From CAVVPY01 sp963750295 (GTDB lineage Bacteria; Actinomycetota; Actinomycetes; Mycobacteriales; Jatrophihabitantaceae): DNA of 64,000 bases. The notes beneath the pieces are model-generated. The model had not been told where the DNA came from, ran no database searches, and saw only the letters and a list, made by a program, of their open reading frames with translations. Every line of letters begins with the position of its first letter. The stretch's first letter is position 1. The position numbers were made by a program, and so were the translations under genes. This document shows, one piece after another, positions 17,843 to 26,220 of the stretch. The stretch spans positions 1 to 64,000 of the forward strand of contig CAVVPY010000006.1 of NCBI GenBank assembly GCA_963750295.1. Reading direction: 5' to 3'.

Positions 17843-19963
17843 GTGATCGTGCCAGCGCCGACGACCGACCTGCGCGAGTGTGCCGAGGAGTTGCTGCGGG
17901 CCCTCGCCGGGCCGTCCGCCGAGTTGCGGGCCGACCAGTGGACGGCGATCGCGGCGCTCGTCGAGCAGCACCGCCGCGCGCTGGTCGTCCAACCGACCGG
18001 GTGGGGCAAGTCGGCCGTCTACTTCATCGCCACCGCGCTGCTGCGCGCGGCCGGTGCCGGGCCGACCGTCATCGTCTCGCCGCTGCTCGCCCTGATGCGC
18101 AACCAGATCGAGGCCGCCGAACGGGCCGGCATCCGCGCGGTCACCGTGAACTCGACCAACGCCGAACAATGGCAGGACGTGTACGCCGCGGTGGCGGCGG
18201 GCGAGATCGACGTGCTGCTGCTCTCGCCCGAGCGGCTGAACAACCCGTCCTTCCGCGACGAGGTGCTGCCGCACCTGGCGCGCAACTGCGGCCTGCTCGT
18301 CGTGGACGAGGCGCACTGCATCTCCGACTGGGGTCACGACTTCCGGCCCGACTACCGACGGCTGCGCACCCTGCTCGCCGAACTGCCGGCCGGCATCCCC
18401 GTCCTGGCGACGACCGCGACGGCGAACGGACGCGTGGTCGCCGACGTCGAACAGGTACTGGGCCTCGGCACCCACGACGACGTCCTGGTGCAGCGCGGCA
18501 GCCTCGACCGCGCGTCACTGCATCTCGGCGTGCTGCGGTTGCCTGACGACGCCGCTCGGCTGGCCTGGCTCGCGGACCGGATCGCGACCACGACCGGCTC
18601 CGGCATCGTCTACACGCTGACGGTGGCGTCCGCGCACGATGTCGCCGACTACTTGCGCGGACGCGGTCTCGCGGTCGCCGCGTACTCGGGCCAGACCGAC
18701 CCGGCCGAGCGCCTGGCCGCCGAGCAGGCGCTGCTGGCGAACGAGGTGCGGGCGCTGGTCGCGACGAGCGCGCTCGGGATGGGATTCGACAAGCCTGACC
18801 TGTCCTTCGTCGTGCACTTCGGCGCGCCGTCCTCGCCGATCTCGTACTACCAGCAGATCGGGCGAGCCGGCCGCGGCGTCGACTACGCCGACGTGATCCT
18901 GTTGCCGGGGCGCGAGGACCAAGCGATCTGGGACTACTTCGCGTCCTCGTCCTTCCCGCGCGAGCCGCAGGTCCGCTCGGTTCTGGCCGCGCTCGAAGCC
19001 GAGCCCGCCCCGCTGTCGACGGCGACGCTGGAAACCCGCGTCGAGCTGTCCCGCTCACGGCTCGAGGCGATGCTCAAGGTGCTCGATGTGGACGGCGCGG
19101 TGCGCCGCGTCCGCGGTGGCTGGGAGCGCAGCGCCGCCGACTGGGTGCACGACCACGCGCGCTACGACGCGCTGGACGAGGTGCGCCGCACCGAGCAGCA
19201 CGCGATGCGCACCTACCTCGACACCACGGCATGCCGGATGCGGTTCCTGCGCGAGCAACTCGACGATCCCGAGGCCGAGGACTGCGGACGTTGTGACAAC
19301 TGCGGCGGTCTCGTGCTCGACGCGGCCGTCGACGCAGCGACGGCGACAACCGCGCGCGAGGCCCTGTCGCGGCCCGGCGTGAACCTGGACGCGCGCCGGC
19401 TCTGGCCGAGCGCGATGCCTGCTCTGGGGATCGAGCTCAAGGGCAAGATCGCCGCCGGCGAGGTGGCCGAGACCGGCCGTGCCGTCGCCCGCTACAGCGC
19501 ACTGGGTTACGGCCCCCGCGTCCGCGAGGTGATCGCCGCGGGCGACGCCGAGGTGCCCAGCGACCTCGTCCGCGCCAGCGTCGCGGTGCTCGCTGCCTGG
19601 GACTGGGCGCAGCGGCCCGAGGTGATCGTGAGTGTCGGGTCGCGGGCACGGCCCCGGCTGGTCAGCAGCTTCGCCGGGCGCCTCGGCGAGCTCGGGCGAT
19701 TGCCGGTGCTCGGCGAGGTGGCACACGACGGGCCGACCGCCACCGGGCGGTCCAACAGCGCGCACCGGCTTCGTGCGCTCTGGGGGACCTTCGTCGTCGC
19801 CGACGGTGTGCAGGCAGCACTGGCCGACGGGTACGCGGGGCGGCCGGTGTTGCTGATCGACGACTACTCCGACAGCGGCTGGACGATCACGCTCGTGGCC
19901 CGGCTGCTGCGCCGCGCGGGTGCCGGCCCCGTCTACCCGCTGGTACTCGGATCGACCGGGTGA
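17843..19963 (+). CDS. RecQ-family ATP-dependent DNA helicase with phosphoribosyltransferase-like C-terminus
   Basis: This 706-residue protein begins at GTG 17843. Helicase motifs are complete: QPTGWGKS (motif I, 50-57), VVDEAHCISDWGHDFRPDYR (DEAH, 155-158), ATTATAN (III), SALGMGFDKPDLSFVVHFG (V) and YYQQIGRAGRG (VI). A Cys-rich zinc subdomain follows (CRMRFLREQL, then DCGRCDNC), as in RecQ. The last 120 residues lack the HRDC domain and instead carry a type I phosphoribosyltransferase-like core (PVLLIDDYSDSGWTITLVAR). The helicase acts in 3'-5' unwinding during recombination and repair. The tail's role is unknown and is probably allosteric or nucleotide-sensing, since genes of this form are seen in other actinobacteria. 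Confidence 0.9.
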   Translation: MIVPAPTTDLRECAEELLRALAGPSAELRADQWTAIAALVEQHRRALVVQPTGWGKSAVYFIATALLRAAGAGPTVIVSPLLALMRNQIEAAERAGIRAVTVNSTNAEQWQDVYAAVAAGEIDVLLLSPERLNNPSFRDEVLPHLARNCGLLVVDEAHCISDWGHDFRPDYRRLRTLLAELPAGIPVLATTATANGRVVADVEQVLGLGTHDDVLVQRGSLDRASLHLGVLRLPDDAARLAWLADRIATTTGSGIVYTLTVASAHDVADYLRGRGLAVAAYSGQTDPAERLAAEQALLANEVRALVATSALGMGFDKPDLSFVVHFGAPSSPISYYQQIGRAGRGVDYADVILLPGREDQAIWDYFASSSFPREPQVRSVLAALEAEPAPLSTATLETRVELSRSRLEAMLKVLDVDGAVRRVRGGWERSAADWVHDHARYDALDEVRRTEQHAMRTYLDTTACRMRFLREQLDDPEAEDCGRCDNCGGLVLDAAVDAATATTAREALSRPGVNLDARRLWPSAMPALGIELKGKIAAGEVAETGRAVARYSALGYGPRVREVIAAGDAEVPSDLVRASVAVLAAWDWAQRPEVIVSVGSRARPRLVSSFAGRLGELGRLPVLGEVAHDGPTATGRSNSAHRLRALWGTFVVADGVQAALADGYAGRPVLLIDDYSDSGWTITLVARLLRRAGAGPVYPLVLGSTG

Positions 19964-20120
19964 GAGGCGGTGGTAATTGTCCGATAAGGATGAGTGAGGG
20001 CTGAGCGGGCGCGGTGCGCCGTCCGGGTAGGCCTATTGCCCCCGATGTGCAGTCGGACCACCATGGGCCCACTCGTCGTCGGGTCCGCCGGGCTCGACCG
20101 GTTACGCCTGGGGGGACCAG

Positions 20121-20954
20121 ATGCCTCGACCACGCCAGCTCATCACCAGCCTCGCCGCGGTGGCGATCGGCCTCGCCACCGCCGCCGTCGCCACGGCCGC
20201 ACCGGCAGGTGCCGCGACCCGCCCGGTGACGAACGTGTACGTGAGCAAGGACGGGCACATCTCGATGCCGACGACGCTCTACCCCGGCCGGGCCCACTTC
20301 GCGGTGATCGGGCCCAGCGTGCACAACATCCAGCTCGTCAAGCCACGGCACGGCGCGGGCAAGGCACAACTCATCCGCGACGTCGACGCCGCCAATCGCG
20401 GCGCACCCCCTGTGGCCCTCGAGCGGGACTTCCGGTTCACCGGCGGCGTCAACGGCAACACGACGATGTACAAGACGCTCTACCCCGGCACCTACTACGT
20501 CGCGGACACCCGGATCAGGGACTTGACGCCGGATCGCATCGTGACACTGACCGTGCGGCCCGGGCCGGTGATCAACGCGCCCGCGCCGACCGTCGGTGGC
20601 GAGATTCGGGCGGTGGGCGAGGCGAGCTGGCCGGACGGGCCGATGCCGCTGCCGCACGACGGGTTCATCAACTTCGTCAATGCCAGCGACGAGACCCACT
20701 TCGTCCTGCTGCTGCAGATGCGGCATGGCAAAACGATCCGTGACGTTCGCGACGTGCTGCACGATCGCGCGAGCTTCCCGTCGGTGTTCACGGGTCGAAC
20801 GGCCAGTACCGGCGTCTTGTCCGCCGGGGGTGCGATGACCTTCCACGTCCATGTGCCGTCGGGGCGGTACGCGCTGATGTGCTTCTGGACCGATCTCGAG
20901 ACCGGCATGCCGCACGCCTTCATGGGCATGTACCGCGTGGTCTACCTCTACTGA
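20121..20954 (+). CDS. Secreted protein, possibly cupredoxin-like
   Basis: This 277-residue protein starts at ATG 20121 after GGGGGGACC. A Sec signal peptide is clear (LITSLAAVAIGLATAAVATA, cleavage near APAGA-AT). The mature part seems to hold two related beta-sandwich halves, each with an FVLL-or-FAVIG strand and an SG-RYALM or PGTYYVAD strand. The end reads YALMCFWTDLETGMPHAF, then MGMYRVVYLY. A Cys, His and Met in this order, plus the His in DETHFVLLL, is the layout of a type 1 copper site, so a cupredoxin-like fold is plausible. The first half lacks the Cys. No adjacent redox partner is seen. Confidence 0.6.
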   Translation: MPRPRQLITSLAAVAIGLATAAVATAAPAGAATRPVTNVYVSKDGHISMPTTLYPGRAHFAVIGPSVHNIQLVKPRHGAGKAQLIRDVDAANRGAPPVALERDFRFTGGVNGNTTMYKTLYPGTYYVADTRIRDLTPDRIVTLTVRPGPVINAPAPTVGGEIRAVGEASWPDGPMPLPHDGFINFVNASDETHFVLLLQMRHGKTIRDVRDVLHDRASFPSVFTGRTASTGVLSAGGAMTFHVHVPSGRYALMCFWTDLETGMPHAFMGMYRVVYLY

Positions 20955-21080
20955 CAGTGGGACGACCGGCGGGCAGCCGTCACTGGTGGTTGCCGGCTCG
21001 CGGCGGGGCGGACTGGCTGTTGTCCGACTTAGGTGTAATAGTCGTGGTAGTCCATATTTGAGCCACGTCGAGGTGCGCAC

Positions 21081-22568
21081 ATGTCTGTACAGATTCGTCG
21101 CCCGGTCCGCCTGCTCGCCGCCTGCGCGGCGCTGCTCCTGCCGGTGAGCGCCGGGGTTGCCGCGGCCGCGGCCGACCCGCCCGGTTCGCCCGTGGTAGCC
21201 CATTCCGGCATGGTCACCCGCCAGGACATCCCGTCCCGGCTGGGTTCCGAGACCGACACCGTCGTCGAGCCGGACGTCGCGGTCTCGCCACTCAATCCTG
21301 ATATCGCGGTCGCGGCGGCACACGATTCGCGCTACAGCAACGGCGGCGCGGTCACGATCACCGCCGCCTGGACGCACGACGGCGGAGCGAGCTGGCACCA
21401 CTTCCCGGTGCAGGGGATCACCAAGGCGACCGGGGGAACGTGGGACCGTGCCTCCGACCCGGTCCTTGCGTTCGGCCCGGACGGCTCGGTCTACCTGTCG
21501 GTGCTGGAGATCAGCGTCGACTGCCCGAGCGCGGTGGTCGTGTTGCGCTCGACCGACGGGGGGATGAGTTACGGGCGCCCGCACTACGCCCACCGCAGCA
21601 CCCGGTGCGAGTACTCCGACGACAAGAACTGGATCGTGGTCGACCGGTCGCCGTCGAGCCCCTACTACGGGCGGCTCTACCAGTTCTGGACGCCGTTCCG
21701 CTACACGACTGCCGGCGATTACCGCAGTTCCCCGCAGGCCCTGCGCTGGTCCGACGATCACGGTCTCACCTGGAGCCGGACGTCCTACGTCAGCGCCCTC
21801 AATCACTCGACCCAGAACTCGCAACCGATGATCATGGCCGACGGCACGATCGTCGACACCTTCTACGACTTCGGCGCGGGCGGCATGGCCCCGGACGCCG
21901 TGCCCGGCCTGGCCCCCGACCGGCAGGTCGGCCGCGCCTCCGCGGCCGCGTCCCCGGCCACCATCGACGCGACGGGGACGATCTACGCCACGACCTCCAC
22001 CGACGGCGGGAGCACCTGGAGCAACGAGATCGAGGTCGCGAACAACGCCTACGGTTACTCACCCAATGTGCGCTGCTGCCTGTTCGCCGCCGACATCGAT
22101 CCGGCCACCGGGATCATGTACACCGCCTTCGAGGGTGGCGTCGGCAACACCGACCCGGTGTACGTGTCGTGGTCGCGCGACGGCGTGTTCTGGTCCTCAC
22201 CCGAGCGGGTCAGCCAGGGTGACGTAAACGGCGTGACGCGGGTCAACGTGGACGTGGTCGCCCTGCACGGCACGGTGTACGTCAGCTACGGCACCCGGAC
22301 CGACCCGCAGGACCACGGCGGCTACGTCCAGCAGCAACTCTCGGTGTCGACCGACCGCGGCCGAACCTTCGGCGTGCCCAGCTCGATCGGGCCGAGGTCG
22401 CAGTTGAAGTACGCCGCACGCTCGCGTGGCTACTTCCCCGGCGACTACATCGGCGAGGCGCTGACCCCCGGTCGCCTCTACGTCGTGTTCGCGGTCTCGT
22501 CTCGGCCACCACCGGAGTCCACGTCCCGCTTCCACCAGGTGATCTGGGGGGTCACGCTGGACGTGTGA
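21081..22568 (+). CDS. Secreted BNR/sialidase-like six-bladed beta-propeller protein
   Basis: This 495-residue protein has a signal peptide (LLAACAALLLPVSAGVAAAA). Five or more Asp-box motifs are visible: THDGGASWHH, STDGGMSYGR, SDDHGLTWSR, STDGGSTWSN and STDRGRTFGV. Such repeats mark sialidase/BNR propellers. The family includes exo-sialidases and other glycosidases, but the catalytic Arg triad and the Tyr/Glu pair cannot be assigned confidently, so enzymatic activity is open. It follows the cupredoxin-like gene, and a lipoprotein gene overlaps its stop codon. An exported polysaccharide- or glycan-binding role is the safest reading. Confidence 0.75.
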   Translation: MSVQIRRPVRLLAACAALLLPVSAGVAAAAADPPGSPVVAHSGMVTRQDIPSRLGSETDTVVEPDVAVSPLNPDIAVAAAHDSRYSNGGAVTITAAWTHDGGASWHHFPVQGITKATGGTWDRASDPVLAFGPDGSVYLSVLEISVDCPSAVVVLRSTDGGMSYGRPHYAHRSTRCEYSDDKNWIVVDRSPSSPYYGRLYQFWTPFRYTTAGDYRSSPQALRWSDDHGLTWSRTSYVSALNHSTQNSQPMIMADGTIVDTFYDFGAGGMAPDAVPGLAPDRQVGRASAAASPATIDATGTIYATTSTDGGSTWSNEIEVANNAYGYSPNVRCCLFAADIDPATGIMYTAFEGGVGNTDPVYVSWSRDGVFWSSPERVSQGDVNGVTRVNVDVVALHGTVYVSYGTRTDPQDHGGYVQQQLSVSTDRGRTFGVPSSIGPRSQLKYAARSRGYFPGDYIGEALTPGRLYVVFAVSSRPPPESTSRFHQVIWGVTLDV

Positions 22569-23071
22569 GCCGCCCCGACGGGAACGTCGCAGCGCGTCGG
22601 GCTCGTCTGTCGGGTGTGAGCCGTCGGCGGGGTGCGTTCGGTGCCGTCGCGTTCGCGATCCTGGCAGCCGTGCTGGCTGCGTGCGCGTCCGCGAGTTCGG
22701 GTGGTTCGGTGACGGGTGGTGCGTCGGCGCTCGTCGAGATCCGGGTGACGGTGGTTGCCGGGCCGTCCTGCCCGGCCGAGCCGATCGACTCGTCGTGCCC
22801 GCCGTTCCCGGTGTCCGACGCGATGGTCACCGCTGTTCGGACGAGCGCCGCCGGTGCCGGGACGAACGCGGCCACGCTCGCCGCGCGCACCGACCCGACC
22901 GGTCGGGCGGTGCTGAGGGTGCCTGCCGGCAGGTACACGGTGACCGCCGTCGGCCCGCCACCGATGCGCTCGCACGACTCGGCACAGGCGCTCGTCGGCT
23001 CGACCGCGGTGTCGGTGCACCTGACGATCGACAGCGGCATCAGGCTGCCGATCCCCGGCAACACCAGCTGA
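22565..23071 (+). CDS. Putative lipoprotein
   Basis: This frame overlaps the propeller stop codon by four bases (GTGTGA). A second possible GTG start at 22616 leaves a more standard signal sequence. A lipobox is visible (FAILAAVLAAC, Cys near residue 40), so it should be lipidated and anchored outside the membrane. The rest has a carboxypeptidase-regulatory-like beta-sandwich pattern: RTDPTGRAVLRVPAGRYTVT is typical of such a domain. Two further Cys residues could bridge. Its coupling to the propeller gene suggests a membrane-anchored partner. The function is not recognised. Confidence 0.65.
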   Translation: MSRPDGNVAARRARLSGVSRRRGAFGAVAFAILAAVLAACASASSGGSVTGGASALVEIRVTVVAGPSCPAEPIDSSCPPFPVSDAMVTAVRTSAAGAGTNAATLAARTDPTGRAVLRVPAGRYTVTAVGPPPMRSHDSAQALVGSTAVSVHLTIDSGIRLPIPGNTS

Positions 23072-23088
23072 GGACCGGCTGAGGGCCT

Positions 23089-23149
23089 GCTGATTTCGCC
23101 CGGACCGAACGATTTGTGAGCCGGGTCGGATGATCTCTGGAAAATCAGC
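23089..23149. repeat. Inverted repeat between lipoprotein and permease genes
   Basis: Arms GCTGATTT (23089-23096) and AAATCAGC (23142-23149) pair perfectly, with an inner CCCGG/CCGGG pair in the 45-nt spacer. It is most likely a terminator-like structure or a spacer separating the two units. Confidence 0.4.
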
Positions 23150-23197
23150 GGCGATTTGTCACCCACAAGCGGCCGAGTTGGTGCCATTGTGTGCGCC

Positions 23198-24649
23198 ATG
23201 ACGGCTACTGCTCTCGACCCTGTGGTCAACGATCCGAATCGTCACTACGGCGACCGCGTCGTTGCCGTGGAGCCCGGCGGGGTGGAGTTCATCCCCCTCA
23301 ACGAGCGCCACGGGAAGCCCCTGCAGCTGCTGTGGACCTGGACCTCGCCGAACATGGAATTCGCCACCATCGGCGTCGGCATCCTCGGCCCGCTGTTCTT
23401 CGGGCTGAGCTTCTGGCAGTCCGCGCTCGCCATCGTGCTCGGGACCGGGCTCGGGTCCGTCTCGCACGGCATCCTGTCCAGCTGGGGACCCGGGCACGGG
23501 TTGTGCCAGATGGTGATCAGCCGCACCGGCTTCGGCTTCCTCGGCAACATCCTGCCGGCAGGGATCAACGCACTCGTCGCGGGTATCGGGTGGTTCGCCG
23601 TGAACAGCGTGAGCGGGGCGCTCGCCCTGCACGCGCTCGCCGACAGCATCCCGAAATCGGCGTGCCTGATGATCGTGGTCGCCGCCCAGATCCTCATTGC
23701 CTTCTTCGGGCACAACCTCGTGCAGGCCTTCGAGAAGTACGCGTTCCCCGTCCTCGCGGTGGTATTCGCGATCGCGTGCGTCATCGTGTTCAGCAAGGCC
23801 CACCTGAACGCGGCGGGCGGGGGCGGCGGTATCGGCGGCTTCCTCGTCCTCACCGGCGCGACCTTCGGCTACGCGGCCGGGTGGAACCCCTACGCCTCGG
23901 ACTACACCCGCTACCTGCCGCCGGACACCGACCGCAAGAAGGTCGCGCTCAATGCCGGCCTGGGCGTGTTCCTGTCCTGCGTGGTGCTCGAGGTGGCCGG
24001 CGCGGCAGCCGTGACCGCCGGCGCCGCTGACCTCGCCCCCGGCGAGTTCACGAAGCTGCTGCCCGACTGGCTGGGCAAGCTCGTCCTGCTGTGCATCTGC
24101 CTGGGGGCAGTCGCGGCCAACGCCATCAACATCTACTCCGGCTCGCTGTCGGCCATGGCGATGGGCATTCGCCTGCCCACCCACGCCAGCCGGGCAGCGG
24201 TCGCCCTCGTGTTCGGCGTGGCGGGCTTCTTCGTCGCGCTCAACGGGCTGCACGACGCCGGCCATGCGTACGAGAACTTCCTGCTGGTGATCAGTTACTG
24301 GATCGGTCCGTGGCTCGGCGTGGTCTTCGTCGACCGCTGGCTGCGCCGGGGCACCGCCGTCGACGCGGTGATCGCCGCGTCGGGGCGCCGTGGCTCGTCC
24401 GAACAGGCCGGGGTGATCCCGATGTTCGTCGGCATCGTCGTCTCGATCTGGCTGTTCTCGAACCAGAGCGAGTACGTCGGCCTGGTGCCGGAGCATCACC
24501 CCTCGTTCGGCGATCTCACCTTCGAGGCGGGGTTCGTCATCTCGGCCGTCCTCTACTGGTTACTCGTCAGGCTCGCTGCGACGCGCGCCGAGCCCGATGG
24601 CGTCGACCCGGTCGAGGGCCCACCCGTCGTCGGATCGCTGCACAAGTAA
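23198..24649 (+). CDS. NCS1-family nucleobase permease (cytosine/purine permease)
   Basis: This 483-residue membrane protein starts at ATG 23198. About twelve hydrophobic segments are visible. The NCS1 family signatures include SHGILSSWGPGHGLCQMVIS near the third helix, FGYAAGWNPYASDYTRYLP (the conserved NP-and-YTRY region) and IYSGSLSAMAMGI. The family imports cytosine, purines, allantoin or hydantoins with H+ or Na+. It lies 12 bp upstream of a yeast-type cytosine deaminase gene, so cytosine or a 5-substituted cytosine is the likely cargo. It is the first gene of a three-gene operon ending at 26064. Confidence 0.9.
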   Translation: MTATALDPVVNDPNRHYGDRVVAVEPGGVEFIPLNERHGKPLQLLWTWTSPNMEFATIGVGILGPLFFGLSFWQSALAIVLGTGLGSVSHGILSSWGPGHGLCQMVISRTGFGFLGNILPAGINALVAGIGWFAVNSVSGALALHALADSIPKSACLMIVVAAQILIAFFGHNLVQAFEKYAFPVLAVVFAIACVIVFSKAHLNAAGGGGGIGGFLVLTGATFGYAAGWNPYASDYTRYLPPDTDRKKVALNAGLGVFLSCVVLEVAGAAAVTAGAADLAPGEFTKLLPDWLGKLVLLCICLGAVAANAINIYSGSLSAMAMGIRLPTHASRAAVALVFGVAGFFVALNGLHDAGHAYENFLLVISYWIGPWLGVVFVDRWLRRGTAVDAVIAASGRRGSSEQAGVIPMFVGIVVSIWLFSNQSEYVGLVPEHHPSFGDLTFEAGFVISAVLYWLLVRLAATRAEPDGVDPVEGPPVVGSLHK

Positions 24650-24661
24650 GTCGGCACCCGG

Positions 24662-25108
24662 GTGAGCTCCTACGCGGACTGGCTGGCCGTCGCCGTCGAC
24701 GAGGCGAGGGCCGGCCTGGCCGAGGGCGGGATCCCGATCGGCGGGGCGCTGATCGGCCGGGACGGCGAGGTGCTCGGCCGCGGCCACAACCGCCGCGTCC
24801 AGGACGGCGACCCGTCCATGCACGGTGAGACCGCGGCGTTCCGCAATGCCGGTCGCCAGCCGTCCTACCGCGGCACGACGATGGTGACGACGCTGTCGCC
24901 GTGCTGGTACTGCAGCGGACTGATCCGGCAGTTCGGCATCACCCGCGTGGTGATCGGCGAGGCCCGGACGTTCTACGGTGGACACGACTGGCTCGCCGAG
25001 AACGGGGTGGACGTCGTCCTGCTCGACGATCCGGGATGCGTGCGGATGATGACCGACTTCATCGAGGCTCATCCGGACATCTGGAACGAGGACATCGGAG
25101 TCGACTGA
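24662..25108 (+). CDS. Yeast-type cytosine deaminase
   Basis: This 148-residue protein has a GTG start at 24662. The zinc site is H54-x-E56 (MHGETAAF) with P80-C81-x-x-C84 (TTLSPCWYCSG), as in the CMP/dCMP deaminase fold. The resemblance to yeast Fcy1 is closer than to other bacterial deaminases: EGGIPIGGALI, the LGRGHN segment, HGE rather than HAE, and the C-terminal DDPGCVRMM and IWNEDIG, matching the yeast substrate-pocket end (W-EDIG). It converts cytosine, and probably 5-methylcytosine, to uracil or thymine plus ammonia. The stop overlaps the start of the dioxygenase gene by one base (TGATG), so translation is coupled. Confidence 0.88.
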   Translation: MSSYADWLAVAVDEARAGLAEGGIPIGGALIGRDGEVLGRGHNRRVQDGDPSMHGETAAFRNAGRQPSYRGTTMVTTLSPCWYCSGLIRQFGITRVVIGEARTFYGGHDWLAENGVDVVLLDDPGCVRMMTDFIEAHPDIWNEDIGVD

Positions 25109-26064
25109 TGGGGCATGTGCCGGTAATCGACATCGCACCGTGGCTGGCGAGAGATCCCGACGCGCAGCAGGCCGTCGCCGCGCAGGTCGACGCGGCGCTG
25201 CAGGACGTCGGGTTCTTCCTCATCACCGGGCACGGCGTTCCGGCCGATGCGCGCGCCTCAGTCCGGCGTGCTGCGCGTGAGTTCTTCGCGCTGCCGCCGC
25301 AGATCAAACGCCGCTACGCGGTCACGGTGGCCGGCAGGGGGTGGCTCCCTGCCGGGGTCGAGGCGAACGGCTATGCCGAGGGCACCGAGACGCCGCCGGA
25401 TCTGAAGGAGTCCTTCGCCGTCGGCGCCGACTCACGGACAGGTGAGCTGGACGGGTACTGGTTCCAGCACAACGTGTTCCCGGCCGAGGTGCCGGGTCTC
25501 GAACCGGCAGTGACGGACTACCTCGCGCGGATGAAGGCACTGTCGGACGAACTGCTGCGCCTGTGCGCGGCCGCACTCGGCGTGGACGAGGATTTCTTCA
25601 CCCGGCACACCGGGCACGCGACCCACACCATGAACATCAACTGGTATCCGCCGATGACCACGGTCGGAGCGCCCGAGGAAGGCCAGTACCGCATCGGCCC
25701 GCACACCGACTTCGGCACGGTCACCGTCCTGGACCGCGAGCCCGGCAAAGGCGGGCTGCAGGTGTGGACGGAGTCCGACGGCTGGGAGGACGCGCCGTTC
25801 GTCCCCGAGGCGTTCACGATCAACACCGGGGACCTGCTCGCCAGGTGGAGCGGTGACCGGTGGAAGTCCAACCGGCACCGCGTCCTGCCGCCGCAGGCCG
25901 ATGCGCCCGACGAGGATCTGGTCTCGCTCGTCTACTTCTACGAGGCCGATCGCGACGCGGTGATCGAGTCGCTGCGCCCGCCCCTCGGCCGCGAGGGCAA
26001 CTACCAACCGGTGGTGTCCTCGGCGTTCCTGCGCGAGCGACTGGACGCCATCACCGTCGGTTGA
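25108..26064 (+). CDS. Isopenicillin N synthase-family Fe(II)/2-oxoglutarate dioxygenase
   Basis: This 318-residue protein has the DIOX_N region (VPVIDIAPWL, GFFLITGHGV) followed by the double-stranded beta-helix core. The iron ligands are H199-x-D201 (IGPHTDFGTVTVL) and H257 (KSNRHRVL). The usual 2-oxoglutarate-anchoring R-x-S reads L-V-S (about 271-273), so the expected Arg is absent at that place. The plant/fungal-like family includes thymine-7-hydroxylase of fungi, which acts on the product of the adjacent deaminase's 5-methylcytosine reaction. Operon context therefore suggests oxidation of thymine, uracil or a related base. Substrate and co-substrate are inferences. Confidence 0.85.
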   Translation: MGHVPVIDIAPWLARDPDAQQAVAAQVDAALQDVGFFLITGHGVPADARASVRRAAREFFALPPQIKRRYAVTVAGRGWLPAGVEANGYAEGTETPPDLKESFAVGADSRTGELDGYWFQHNVFPAEVPGLEPAVTDYLARMKALSDELLRLCAAALGVDEDFFTRHTGHATHTMNINWYPPMTTVGAPEEGQYRIGPHTDFGTVTVLDREPGKGGLQVWTESDGWEDAPFVPEAFTINTGDLLARWSGDRWKSNRHRVLPPQADAPDEDLVSLVYFYEADRDAVIESLRPPLGREGNYQPVVSSAFLRERLDAITVG

Positions 26065-26220
26065 GCAGGTCGTGAGCCGCGGAACGGGTCGTTTCGCTCA
26101 CAGCTCCCACGCGAAGGCGTTGATCTGCCACGCCCGAGTGGCCTAGGTTGTCGCGGACAGCCCTGCACGTCTTGGTCGTCCTGGCCTACGCGGGGTGGTC
26201 CACGTCCATTGGGAGGGAAC

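Noticed and set aside
19977..21027. TTGTCCGA motif repeated upstream of two secreted-protein genes (19977-19984 and 21020-21027)
   Set aside because: Eight bases shared twice at different distances from the start; too little to call a promoter element.
23159..24499. 446-codon open frame on the minus strand
   Set aside because: It is antisense to the NCS1 permease gene, His/Asp-rich, without domains.
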